Below, piece by piece: positions 54,390 through 62,690 of a stretch of 64,000 nt of DNA (positions within the stretch are counted from its first letter, which is position 1; every line of letters begins with the position of its first letter). Below the pieces are notes generated by a model. That model was not told the origin of the DNA and made no database searches. It was given only the letters and a program-made list of their open reading frames with translations. Both the position numbers and the translations under genes were made by a program. Source of the DNA: RPQJ01 sp963793675 (lineage in GTDB: Bacteria; Pseudomonadota; Gammaproteobacteria; Steroidobacterales; Steroidobacteraceae); the NCBI GenBank assembly GCA_963793675.1, contig CAWCBA010000002.1:682001-746000 (forward strand), in the 5' to 3' direction.

Positions 54390-54947
54390 TCACGTTCTGG
54401 ATCGAACGGCAGCCTCGGCGCGCTGCTCGGCCTGCAGGCGGGCCTGGGCCCAGATCAGGCCCGTGATCGTCTTGGCGTCCTGCAGCCGGCCGTCCGCCGC
54501 CAGCGTCGCGGCCTGGGCCAGCGGCACCCAACGCGTCTCGAAGACCTCGTGCTGCTCGGGGGCCGCGGCACACGGTGACAGCACGCGGGCCAGGAACACG
54601 TGGATGACCTCCGTCAGCACACCCGGCGAAGTGAAAACCGTCCCCAATGGATCCCAGAGCCGGGCTGTCACTCCCGCCTCCTCGGCGAGTTCGCGCTTGG
54701 CGCACTCGAGCGGTGGTTCGCGATTGTCGATCTTGCCGGCCGGCAGCTCCGTGATCCAGCCGCCTGCGGCATGCCGGAACTGGCGCAACAGGCAGACGCG
54801 GTCGTCCGCGTCCACGGCGACCACGACGGCGCCGCCGGGATGGTGGGCTATCTCGAGTTCCGCGACCGTGCCATTCGGCAGCTTGACGCGCTCGATGTTG
54901 AGCTTGAGGACCTTGCCCCGGTAAACGTTGCGAATCCTGCCGGTCAT
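54390..54947 (-). CDS. Nudix hydrolase, ADP-ribose pyrophosphatase type
   Basis: 185 residues from MTGRIRNVYRGKVLKLN. The Nudix box is complete: G-x5-E-x7-RE-L-x-EE-x-G-V within GKIDNREPPLECAKRELAEEAG. The N-terminal beta domain and the WITELPAGKID approach are typical of ADP-ribose pyrophosphatases (NudF/NudE-like). It hydrolyses nucleoside-diphosphate sugars; the exact substrate is inferred. Intact. An unusually long open frame continues upstream, antisense to the aldehyde dehydrogenase, and is not real. Confidence 0.9.
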   Translation of the reverse strand: MTGRIRNVYRGKVLKLNIERVKLPNGTVAELEIAHHPGGAVVVAVDADDRVCLLRQFRHAAGGWITELPAGKIDNREPPLECAKRELAEEAGVTARLWDPLGTVFTSPGVLTEVIHVFLARVLSPCAAAPEQHEVFETRWVPLAQAATLAADGRLQDAKTITGLIWAQARLQAEQRAEAAVRSRT

Positions 54948-55064
54948 TCGAATCCCCAGGTCGCCTAGCTGGCATTCTGCATTTGGTGCGGTGCACCATG
55001 CCAGCCCACCGTGTGGTAGCGTTGCGGGACAGCGGCAGCGGATGCCTGTCGCGGGGAGCTGGGA

Positions 55065-56441
55065 ATGACCACGACGACGATCCCGGACGCGCTGCAGCGG
55101 TTGCGCGCCACGTTTGCGACAGGCAAGACCCGCCCGCTCGAGTGGCGGCTCAAGCAGCTCAGCGAACTCGAACGGATGGTCCGCGAGCACGAGCCCGACT
55201 TCGCCGAGGCGCTGCAGGCGGACCTGCACAAGTGCAGTTTCGAGACGGCGCTCAGCGAGCTCGGTTTCGTCGCGAGCGAGGCGAAGTACGCGCGCAAGCA
55301 CCTGCGCCGCTGGGCAAGACCTAAGCGCGTGTCGACGCCGATGATGGCACTTCCGGGCAGCAGCTACATCCAGCCGGAGCCCAAGGGCGTCGTGCTGATC
55401 ATCGCCCCCTGGAATTACCCGCTGTCGATGGTCTGCGCGCCGCTGGTGGGCGCGATCGCTGCCGGCAATTGCGCGGTGATGAAGCCTTCCGAGGTCACCA
55501 GCCACACGTCGGCCGCGCTCGCCCGGATCATTCCCCGCTACCTCGACCCCGATGCGTTCGCAGTGATCGAAGGCGGCGTGCCCGAGACGACCGAGCTGCT
55601 CGAACACCAGTACGACCACATTCTCTACACCGGCAACGAGCGCGTGGCGCGCATCGTCATGACCGCGGCCGCGCAGCATCTCACGCCGGTGACGCTGGAA
55701 CTCGGCGGCAAGAGCCCGTGCCTGATCGACAAGAGCGCCGACCTCGACGTCGCGGCGTCGCGCATCGCGTGGGGCAAGTTCATCAACGCGGGGCAGACCT
55801 GCGTCGCGCCGGACCACGTGCTGGTGCACAGGTCGGTGGCCGCGGAGTTCACGGACCTGCTGGCGTCGAAGATCAGGCAGTTCTACGGCGACGACCCGAG
55901 CCAGAGCCCCGACTACTGCCGCATCGCCAGCGAACGTCACACGGCGCGGTTCGCCAGGCTGCTGGAAGGGCAGAAGATCCACACGGGCGGGCAGGTGGAC
56001 GTGGCGAAGCGCTACGTCGCGCCGACGATCGTGCTCGATCCGGATCCCGCGTCCGAGCTGATGCAGGAAGAAATCTTCGGCCCGGTGCTGCCGGTCATCA
56101 CCGTCGACGAGATGCACCACGCGATCAGGTTCGTGGCCGACCGCCCGAAGCCGCTCGCGCTGTACCTGTTCACCAGGAGCAAGGCACTCGAGGACGCCGT
56201 GCTCGACAAGCTGAGTGCCGGCAGCGTCTGCATCAACGATGCGGTGATCTTCATGGTGTCGCCGGAACTGCCGTTCGGGGGCATTGGCAACAGCGGCATG
56301 GGTCGCTACACGGGCTGGTACGGCTTCGAGACGTTCAGTCACATGAGGCCGGTGATGAAGCGCAGCTTCCGCTTCGACGCGCCCATGCGGTACCCGCCGT
56401 ACAGCGACTTCAAGCGCAGGATCATGGAACTCGTTCGCTGA
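55065..56441 (+). CDS. aldehyde dehydrogenase, class-3-like
   Basis: 458 residues, intact. The lengths and motifs fit the short ALDH3/CalB group: IIAPWNYPLSMV, NCAVMKPSEVTSHT, the catalytic-glutamate block TLELGGKSPCLID and the nucleophile in GQTCVAPDHVLV, then EEIFGPVLPV and SPELPFGGIGNSGMGRY. Oxidises medium or long-chain or aromatic aldehydes with NAD(P). Divergent from the Nudix gene; no close neighbour suggests the substrate. Confidence 0.92.
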   Translation: MTTTTIPDALQRLRATFATGKTRPLEWRLKQLSELERMVREHEPDFAEALQADLHKCSFETALSELGFVASEAKYARKHLRRWARPKRVSTPMMALPGSSYIQPEPKGVVLIIAPWNYPLSMVCAPLVGAIAAGNCAVMKPSEVTSHTSAALARIIPRYLDPDAFAVIEGGVPETTELLEHQYDHILYTGNERVARIVMTAAAQHLTPVTLELGGKSPCLIDKSADLDVAASRIAWGKFINAGQTCVAPDHVLVHRSVAAEFTDLLASKIRQFYGDDPSQSPDYCRIASERHTARFARLLEGQKIHTGGQVDVAKRYVAPTIVLDPDPASELMQEEIFGPVLPVITVDEMHHAIRFVADRPKPLALYLFTRSKALEDAVLDKLSAGSVCINDAVIFMVSPELPFGGIGNSGMGRYTGWYGFETFSHMRPVMKRSFRFDAPMRYPPYSDFKRRIMELVR

Positions 56442-56608
56442 GGTCTTGAGCCCTCGCCATCGCCCACGTCGCGCCAGGGGCGGCCGCAATCGTGGAAAAC
56501 CACGGCGATGCTGAGGTCGATCCAGGCGCCGGTCAGGCGTCGGGGCTGCGCGGCGGCAGGCACCCGGCCAGTGAATCTTCCCTCATGAGCCTGCATCCGA
56601 GGGGTTGG

Positions 56609-56614
56609 TAGAAT
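56609..56614 (+). promoter_or_regulatory. candidate -10 element for the SYLF gene
   Basis: TAGAAT followed by CGAC, 34 bp before the ATG. It fits the recurring TAnnAT-(T)CG pattern of this window; the -35 region is unclear. Confidence 0.35.
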
Positions 56615-56647
56615 CGACGGCTGGTGGCTCGCATCAGGAGATGACTC

Positions 56648-57220
56648 ATGCGGATGATCAAGAAGGCATTCCCGTTCTTCGCGGCGCTGCTGCTGGCAGC
56701 CGGACCGGCCCTGGCCGACAAGTACAGCGACACGGTGAGCCTGTTCAAGAACGCCGGGCAGAGTTCAACGTTCTTTGGCAAGAGCTACGGCTACGCGGTA
56801 TTTCCGACCATCGGCAAGGCCGGGCTCGGGATCGGCGGCGCCCACGGCGAAGGCCGCGTCTACGAGCAGGGCAAGTACGTCGGCGACACGAAGATGACCC
56901 AGCTGAGCATCGGCTTCCAGGCGGGAGCGGAAGGCTTCAGCGAGATCATCTTCTTCCAGGACAAGCGCGCGTTCGACGAATTCACGTCCGGCAATTTCGA
57001 GTTCGGCGCGAACGTGAGCGCAGTCGTGATCACTGCCGCGGCCTCGGGGACTGCCACCACGGGCGGCTCGACGGCGAGCGCCAGCGGCGGCAAGAAGGAC
57101 GCGGCGACGGCCGGTAAGTACGACAAGGGCACGGCGATCTTCGTCATCTCGAAGGGTGGCCTCATGTACGAAGCCTCCGTCTCCGGGCAGAAGTTCTCGT
57201 ACAAGCCGTTGAAGAAGTAG
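56648..57220 (+). CDS. exported SYLF/YSC84-type lipid-binding domain protein
   Basis: 190 residues. Signal peptide to about residue 23 (FFAALLLAAGPALA|DK). SYLF-type pattern: FFGKSYGYAVFPTIGKAGLGIGGAHGEGRVYEQGKYVGDT and QLSIGFQAGAEGFSEIIFFQ, then a Gly/Ser/Ala-rich insert (about 135-155) and AIFVISKGGLMYEASVSGQKF. SYLF domains bind phosphoinositides in eukaryotes; the bacterial role is unclear. Good AGGAG site upstream of the ATG. Intact. Confidence 0.88.
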   Translation: MRMIKKAFPFFAALLLAAGPALADKYSDTVSLFKNAGQSSTFFGKSYGYAVFPTIGKAGLGIGGAHGEGRVYEQGKYVGDTKMTQLSIGFQAGAEGFSEIIFFQDKRAFDEFTSGNFEFGANVSAVVITAAASGTATTGGSTASASGGKKDAATAGKYDKGTAIFVISKGGLMYEASVSGQKFSYKPLKK

Positions 57221-57276
57221 CGGGCAATCCCGCTGGACGCGCGGCTGCTGCGTGCCGCTGGCAGCCGTTCGCCCGG

Positions 57277-57889
57277 TCAGCGACTTCTTCGCGTGGTACT
57301 CCGCGTTCGGCATCATGTCGATCGCGGTCGCCATGCGATTCGACAGGTTGAAGAACGCAGCCACTGACGCGATGTCCCAGATCGAGCGTTCGTCGAAGCC
57401 CGCGGCGCGCAGCGCGGCTCGATCCGCTTCGACGATGGCGTCAGGCGTCACCGTCATCTTGTGCGCGAAGTCGAGCATCGCGCGCTGCCGCGGTGTGAGC
57501 GCCGCCGCGCGGTAGTTCATGATCAGCAACTCGCCGAGCGCGGGATCGCCCGAGAGTTCCCGCACCGCCTGGCCGTGCGCCACCTGGCAGTAGTAACAGC
57601 GGTTGGCCGATGACACGACAACGGCGATCATCTCGCGCTCGAGCTTGCTGAGCGGCGAGTCCTCGAGCATCAGTTCGTTGTAGAAGCCGATGAACGCACG
57701 CAGCTTCTTCTCGTCGAAGCTGTAGGCGGCGAGCACGTTTGGCAGGAAACCGATCTTCTCGTCGCAGATGCGGAAGTACTTCTGCAGGTCAGGCGGCAGC
57801 GACTCGCGCGGCGGCACCGGCAGGTCGAGCGCCGTCACGTGCGACGGCTGTGACGGGTATCGGTCCACCGGCGGTGCGTCGCTGCTCAT
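57277..57889 (-). CDS. AhpD/carboxymuconolactone-decarboxylase-like peroxidase-related protein
   Basis: About 203 residues. The redox motif is CYYCQVAHG (CxxC with a following His, as in AhpD). The sequence NVLAAYSFDEKKLRAFIGFYNELM and RASIWDIASVAAFFNLSNRMA-like helix fit the uncharacterised peroxidase-related enzyme subfamily. The open frame runs on antisense to the SYLF gene to 56765, but family members end shortly after AIDMMPNAEYHA. A one-base change near 57290 would give a stop at 57277, so I place the end there. Role in peroxide or alkylhydroperoxide defence is inferred. Confidence 0.82.
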
Positions 57890-57919
57890 CGGGATTCCTT
57901 CCGTGCGGATCGAAAGCGG

Positions 57920-58348
57920 TTACTGGTCGACGCGGTCGACCGAAGCCTGGCCGGAAATGCGCGCCCGGATGTGCGCCCATGACATGCCGATGCCGAGCAG
58001 CAGGCCGAGGCAGCTCAGCACCACCCAGGCCATCGCCGACTTGTCGGCCGTGGAAAGCCAGCCCTGCGAGACCATCCACCACACGATCGCGGCGAACAGC
58101 GCGAGCAGCAGCACGACGCCCACCGTGCCCATCGACGAAAACGTCGAGCGGATGAAGAACAGCCAGGCGCCGAGCAACAGGATGCCGGCGATCACCACCA
58201 CCGGCTGGATCGGCGTCAGGTTCTGCTGCAGCCAGTGGTAGTACGAATGCCCGGTCGGGTTGAAGGTCAGGAAGACGATCGCCAGTGAAAACGCCACGCG
58301 CATGATCACGCTGCCGAGGTCGAATTCGTCGCTGTTTCCTTTCGCCAT
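57920..58348 (-). CDS. DUF6524-family membrane protein
   Basis: 142 residues, four membrane helices: VIMRVAFSLAIVFLTFNPTG, TPIQPVVVIAGILLLGAWLF, GTVGVVLLLALFAAIVWW and AMAWVVLSCLGLLLGIGMSW. The first helix with NPTGHSYYHWL and the RSTFSSMG loop are characteristic of this small family of unknown function. It lies 30 bp upstream of the AhpD-like gene on the same strand and is probably co-transcribed. Intact. Confidence 0.85.
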   Translation of the reverse strand: MAKGNSDEFDLGSVIMRVAFSLAIVFLTFNPTGHSYYHWLQQNLTPIQPVVVIAGILLLGAWLFFIRSTFSSMGTVGVVLLLALFAAIVWWMVSQGWLSTADKSAMAWVVLSCLGLLLGIGMSWAHIRARISGQASVDRVDQ

Positions 58349-58482
58349 CTTGTGCCCAGCCTCTTGTGATTGAAGCCCAACCCCTTGGGGCCAGCATCTT
58401 ACTTACCCCTGGCCCGCGCACACCAACCCCTCGCTCCGGCAGCCACTGGTCCCTGGTACTGGATATCCATACAGCCGCTGCC

Positions 58483-58488
58483 TATAGT
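58483..58488 (+). promoter_or_regulatory. candidate -10 element very close to a start codon
   Basis: TATAGT ends 11 bases before the ATG of the UvrD-like gene. If used, the transcript would have a leader of only a few bases, and no ribosome site is visible in that space. Confidence 0.35.
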
Positions 58489-58499
58489 GACCGCCTGCC

Positions 58500-60590
58500 A
58501 TGCCCCTCTCGAGCACTGCCTTCGCCAAGCTCAACACCGCGCAGCGGGACGCCGTTGCGCACGGTGAGCCACGCGCGGGTGGTGGCCTGCTGGCCTCACC
58601 GCTGCTGGTCATCGCCGGCGCAGGCACCGGCAAGACCAGCACGCTCGCGCACCGGGTCGCGCGGTTGCTGCTCGCTGGCGTACCCCCCGAGCGGATGCTG
58701 CTGCTCACGTTCACGCGCCGGGCCGCGCTCGAGATGACCCGCCGCGCGCAGAAAGTCATGGCCGAGGCGCTCGCGGCCGAGGCCGGCTCGACCACGCGCG
58801 TGCCCGAGAACCTGCGCCTGCCGTGGTCCGGCACGTTCCACTCGATCGGCAATCGCCTGATCCGCGAATACGCGCCGCGGCTCGGCCTCGATCCCGCCTT
58901 CAGCGTGCTCGACCGTGGCGATTCCGCGGATCTCATGGACGTCGTGCGCCATCGGCTGGGCTTTTCCAGGACCGTGAAGCGGTTTCCGCGCAAGGACACC
59001 TGCGTCGGCCTCTACTCGCATCGCGTGAACACTCAGCGGCCGTTGCGGCACACGCTCGAGACGGCGTACCCGTGGTGTCTCGAGTGGGAAGAGCAGCTGA
59101 CGACGCTTTGCCGCGCCTACGTCGAGGCCAAGCTCGAGCAGCAGGTGCTCGACTACGACGACCTGCTGCTCTACTGGCACGTCATGACGGCCGACACGAC
59201 CCTGGCCGCAGAACTCGGCGCGCGCTTCGATCACGTGCTGGTCGACGAGTACCAGGACACCAACGTGGTGCAGGCCGAGATCCTGCTGCGGATGAAGCCC
59301 GACGGCGCGGGCCTCACCGTAGTGGGCGACGACGCGCAGTCGATCTACTCGTTCCGCGCCGCGTCGATCGAGAACATCCTGCAATTCCCCGACCGTTTCA
59401 CGCCGCCGGCCCGGATCGTCACGCTCGAGGAAAACTATCGCTCGACACAACCGGTGCTCGACGTCGCCAATGCGCTGATGGCCGAAGGCGGCAGGCAATA
59501 CCGCAAGCACCTGCACAGTGTGCGCGGTTCGGGCGCTTTGCCGCAGTACGTGACCGTGCTCGACGAGCAGGCGCAGGCCACCTTCGTCGCCGATTGCGTG
59601 CTCGCAGCCCGCGAGCGCGGGGTCGACCTGCGGCGGCAGGCCGTGCTGTTCCGCAACGCCGACCACAGCGACGTGCTCGAACTCGAGCTCATGCGCCGCA
59701 ACATCCCTTACGTGAAATACGGCGGCCTCAAGTTCCTCGAGGCCGCGCACGTGAAGGACCTGCTCGCAGTGCTGCGCTGGGCCGACAACCCGCGCAACCG
59801 CATTGCGGCGTTTCGCGTGCTGCAGCTTCTGCCCGGCATGGGACCGGCCAACGCGCAGCGCGCATGCGAGGCGTTCGAGGCCGCGGGATTCTCGTGGCAA
59901 GCGCTGGCGGCGCATCCGGTGCCCCTGGCGAGCCGTGAGACCTGGGGTCCGCTGACTCAACTGCTCGGCAGCATCGGCGCAGAGAATGCGCCGTGGGAGG
60001 GGCAGGTCGCGCGGGTGCGGCAGTGGTACGAACCGCAGCTCGAGCGCCTGTACGAGGCAGCGCACGCGCGGCGCGGCGATCTCGACCAGCTCGAGCGCCT
60101 GAGCCTGCAGCACCCCACCCGCGAAGCGTTCGTCACCGAGCTCACGCTCGATCCGCCGCAGGCCACGGGCGATCTCGCGGGCGATCCGCTGCTCGACGAG
60201 GACTACCTGGTGCTGTCGACGGTGCATTCCGCGAAAGGGCAGGAGTGGGAGTCGGTGCACGTGCTGAACGTCACCGACGGGACGTTCCCTTCGGAGTTTT
60301 CGGCCGGCCGGGCCGAGCTACTGGAGGAGGAGCGCCGCCTGCTCTACGTGGCGATGACGCGGGCCCGCACCGAACTGCGATTGATCGCTCCCGTGCGCTT
60401 CTACGTCACGCAGCAGCAGGGCATGGGTGATCGCTACGTGCATGGCGCGCGCAGTCGATTCCTGACCGAGTCGGTGATGAAGGGATTCCAGCGGGTGACC
60501 GCTGGGGAAACGAAGGAAGGTTTCGGCGCACCCAAGGCAGCCGAAGGCCCGCGCATTGACGTCGCGAACCGGTTGCGGGACATGTGGTGA
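58500..60590 (+). CDS. UvrD/Rep-family superfamily 1 DNA helicase
   Basis: 696 residues, intact. Motifs in order: Q motif LNTAQRDAV, Walker A IAGAGTGKTSTLAHRVA, Ia LLLTFTRRAALEMTRR, Walker B HVLVDEYQDTN, III VVGDDAQSIYSFRAA, IV LEENYRSTQPVLDVAN, V LSTVHSAKGQEWESVHV and VI LLYVAMTRARTELRLI. A 3'-5' DNA helicase. The insert after Walker A (GGLLASPLLVIAG preceding it) and the size suggest a UvrD-like paralogue, distinct from canonical UvrD, Rep or PcrA, so no symbol is given. A -10-like TATAGT lies 11 bases before the ATG. Confidence 0.92.
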   Translation: MPLSSTAFAKLNTAQRDAVAHGEPRAGGGLLASPLLVIAGAGTGKTSTLAHRVARLLLAGVPPERMLLLTFTRRAALEMTRRAQKVMAEALAAEAGSTTRVPENLRLPWSGTFHSIGNRLIREYAPRLGLDPAFSVLDRGDSADLMDVVRHRLGFSRTVKRFPRKDTCVGLYSHRVNTQRPLRHTLETAYPWCLEWEEQLTTLCRAYVEAKLEQQVLDYDDLLLYWHVMTADTTLAAELGARFDHVLVDEYQDTNVVQAEILLRMKPDGAGLTVVGDDAQSIYSFRAASIENILQFPDRFTPPARIVTLEENYRSTQPVLDVANALMAEGGRQYRKHLHSVRGSGALPQYVTVLDEQAQATFVADCVLAARERGVDLRRQAVLFRNADHSDVLELELMRRNIPYVKYGGLKFLEAAHVKDLLAVLRWADNPRNRIAAFRVLQLLPGMGPANAQRACEAFEAAGFSWQALAAHPVPLASRETWGPLTQLLGSIGAENAPWEGQVARVRQWYEPQLERLYEAAHARRGDLDQLERLSLQHPTREAFVTELTLDPPQATGDLAGDPLLDEDYLVLSTVHSAKGQEWESVHVLNVTDGTFPSEFSAGRAELLEEERRLLYVAMTRARTELRLIAPVRFYVTQQQGMGDRYVHGARSRFLTESVMKGFQRVTAGETKEGFGAPKAAEGPRIDVANRLRDMW

Positions 60591-60664
60591 GCAGGCAAAT
60601 CGAGGATTCACCGCAGGCGCGCGATCCCGCCGCACCCCGCAGGGTGCTTCGAGCGCCAGGGATA

Positions 60665-60694
60665 GAAGGCCGCAACCCGCAGGCTGCGGCCTTC
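60665..60694. terminator. bidirectional hairpin terminator candidate
   Basis: GAAGGCCGCA (60665-60674) and TGCGGCCTTC (60685-60694) form a perfect 10-bp GC-rich stem with a 10-base loop, between the convergent helicase and RRM genes. No strong T-run follows on either strand. Confidence 0.6.
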
Positions 60695-60748
60695 ACCAGG
60701 CTTGCTGGTTCGGCCGGGACCGGGCTCGGGCCTCAGTCCCGAACGGGG

Positions 60749-61129
60749 TTACCAGCGGCGCTGACCGCCGCCGCCACCGCCGCCGCCGTAGCCGCCACCG
60801 CCACCACCACCGCCACCGTAGCCACCGCCGCCGCCACCCGGACGGCCACCGCCGCCACCCGGACGGCCACCACCGCCGCCCGTGCGGGGACGATCCTGCG
60901 CTTCGTTGACGCGCAGGGGACGACCGCCCATGTTGAAGCCGTTGAGCGCCTGCATGGCACGCTGGGCATCAGCCTGCGGCATTTCGACGAAGCCGAAGCC
61001 GCGCGGCCGGCCGGTCTCGCGGTCAGTCGGGAGGGCAACGGATTCGACGGTGCCGTGCTGGGCGAAAAGCTCGCGCACGTCAGGTTCCGTCGCTGTGAAA
61101 GGCAGGTTGCCCACGTAAATCTTGGTCAT
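60749..61129 (-). CDS. glycine-rich RRM RNA-binding protein
   Basis: 126 residues. One RRM domain (1-78) with RNP2 KIYVGNL and RNP1 RGFGFVEM, then a tail of Gly, Arg and Tyr repeats (RPGGGGG, YGGGGGG) ending QRRW. This layout matches the cold-inducible Rbp proteins of cyanobacteria and many proteobacteria, likely RNA chaperones. GAGGA site 7 bases before the ATG. The long 5' interval (600 bp) could hold a regulated leader, but no named motif is seen. Confidence 0.92.
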   Translation of the reverse strand: MTKIYVGNLPFTATEPDVRELFAQHGTVESVALPTDRETGRPRGFGFVEMPQADAQRAMQALNGFNMGGRPLRVNEAQDRPRTGGGGGRPGGGGGRPGGGGGGYGGGGGGGGGYGGGGGGGGQRRW

Positions 61130-61733
61130 TCGAACATCCTCAGAAGTGACACATCAAACCGGAACACAGGCGTCATTGCCTGGCCGGCACTACTCAACAC
61201 TCATTCAAACAGGGGTTCGCAGCCGTGAGTCATTCGTGTCGCCAGGCTGAACCAGCCGGCGCTCCAGCGACGTTTCCTGTCACTGATCGAAGACGTTTCG
61301 GCTCGAAACAAGAGGCGCCGACAGGCGCTCTGCAAGACACGTACGGGCAACGATCGCGCCGCATGCTACCACAACCCCCTAGAAATCAAGCCTGGGCGGC
61401 CCGGCGCCAGCTTGCCGAGGCGATCCGCGCGCATGTCCAGACGAGATCTGGCGGCTGCCGGTAGGACCGGGGTGGCGAGGGGCATTGAGCCCATGGGCGG
61501 GGTCGTCATGAAATGGTCGGCACCAGGCGAAGCTAAGGATTGAATCCTCGGAACTCGGCTCGTTATTCGATTGCGTCTCGGTGCCGTTTTCGCGCTGGGC
61601 GCTCGTTGGTCAAAAACTGACCAAGCGGGAATGTACTTGCAGATCTGGGGTGCTGCAACCTAAATCGTTGATGCAGCGCAAAAAAATGCCACTGGCTGCC
61701 CCGTCCCGGGGCGCATGGCAGAGGCGCGGTGCT
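61130..61733. other. 600-bp interval with no convincing gene
   Basis: Lies upstream of the RRM gene and downstream of the small gene at 61734, both on the minus strand. Open frames here are Arg-rich shadows. The only structure I see is an inverted repeat TTGGTCA-AAAAC-TGACCAA at 61606-61624. Base composition is a little lower in GC than the genes. It probably contains the RRM promoter and leader. Confidence 0.6.
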
Positions 61734-61967
61734 TCAGCGCCGGACTCGGTCGATCCAGTACTCCAGGGTCCGCAGGTTGCTCCAGAACGACGCGTTGTCG
61801 TTCCAGACCTGGGCGAGCGCGTCGACCGAAACGCCTTGGGTCGCCGCCGATCCCGGCAGCAGACGGGCGAAATCGAGCGGCAGGGCAGGCCTGGGATCGA
61901 GGGCTTCTTCGAGCATATCGGGCGAGCCGGTGTTGTGCGACATGGCGACATTGCAGCGCCGATCCAT
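61734..61967 (-). CDS. small hypothetical protein
   Basis: 77 residues, or 69 from an inner ATG giving MSHNTGSPDMLEEAL. The sequence is balanced and hydrophobic-helical, unlike antisense shadows: LEEALDPRPALPLDFARLLP, VSVDALAQVWNDNASFWSNL and RTLEYWIDRVRR. Three Trp in the last third. No signal or membrane segment and no family recognised. It diverges from the GDT1 gene by about 150 bp. Confidence 0.6.
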   Translation of the reverse strand: MDRRCNVAMSHNTGSPDMLEEALDPRPALPLDFARLLPGSAATQGVSVDALAQVWNDNASFWSNLRTLEYWIDRVRR

Positions 61968-62114
61968 GACCGCCGCGTGAACCTGCTGTGAACATTAGGT
62001 GACTTGCGGTGCGGGTCAGACGGCGAGTGGCACGGACATGAGGTGATGATGCCCGTGGCGGCACCGTCTGGCGCAGTGCTAAGGTCCGCGGCTGCCAACG
62101 CCCGAGTCCCGTCC

Positions 62115-62690
62115 ATGGAAGCATTTCTCGTCTCGACGGGTGTCGTCGCTCTCGCGGAGATCGGCGACAAGACGCAGCTGCTGGCGCTCGTGCTCGCGGC
62201 GAAGTTCCGCAAACCGATCCCCATCATCCTCGGCATCCTCGTCGCGACGCTCGTCAACCATGCGGCGGCCGGCGCCGCCGGCGCCTGGATTTCGGCGCTG
62301 GCCGGACCCACGGTGATGCGCTGGATACTCGGCCTTTCGTTCATCGCGATGGCGGCGTGGACTCTCGTGCCCGATCAGTACGATGACGACGACGGCACGA
62401 ACGCCGCTCCCCGGTTCGGCGTGTTCGGCACCACCGTCATTGCGTTCTTCCTGCTCGAGATGGGTGACAAGACGCAGATCGCGACCGTCGCGCTGGCCGC
62501 GAAGTACGCCTCGCTGGTGGCCGTGGTCGCGGGCACGACCCTCGGCATGATGCTGGCGAACGTGCCCGCGGTGCTGCTCGGTGACGTCGCCGCGAAGAAA
62601 CTGCCGCTGCAGGTCGTGCACCGGATCGCAGCCGCGATCTTCCTCGCGCTCGGCGTGTCCGTCCTGCTCGGCTTCGGCTCGCTCGGCTAG
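62115..62690 (+). CDS. TMEM165/GDT1 (UPF0016) family transporter
   Basis: 191 residues from MEAFLVSTGVVALAEIGDKT; the longer open frame upstream is not preferred. Six helices in two inverted halves, each with the family signature E-x-G-D-K-T: ALAEIGDKTQLLAL and LLEMGDKTQIATVAL. In bacteria this family includes the Mn exporter MneA, so Mn export is the likely role. No yybP-ykoY manganese riboswitch was recognised upstream. Its stop overlaps the convergent speA stop by 4 bp. Confidence 0.9.
   Translation: MEAFLVSTGVVALAEIGDKTQLLALVLAAKFRKPIPIILGILVATLVNHAAAGAAGAWISALAGPTVMRWILGLSFIAMAAWTLVPDQYDDDDGTNAAPRFGVFGTTVIAFFLLEMGDKTQIATVALAAKYASLVAVVAGTTLGMMLANVPAVLLGDVAAKKLPLQVVHRIAAAIFLALGVSVLLGFGSLG

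Noticed and set aside
54948..56489. N-terminal extension of the Nudix open frame antisense to the aldehyde dehydrogenase
   Set aside because: The Nudix domain starts at MTGRIRN; the extension only mirrors the ALDH gene.
61130..61733. tRNA or other structured RNA gene in the interval upstream of the RRM gene
   Set aside because: No cloverleaf, CCA end or T-loop consensus; only one short inverted repeat was found.
61968..62114. yybP-ykoY manganese riboswitch before the GDT1 gene
   Set aside because: The conserved core sequences of that riboswitch are not seen in this interval.
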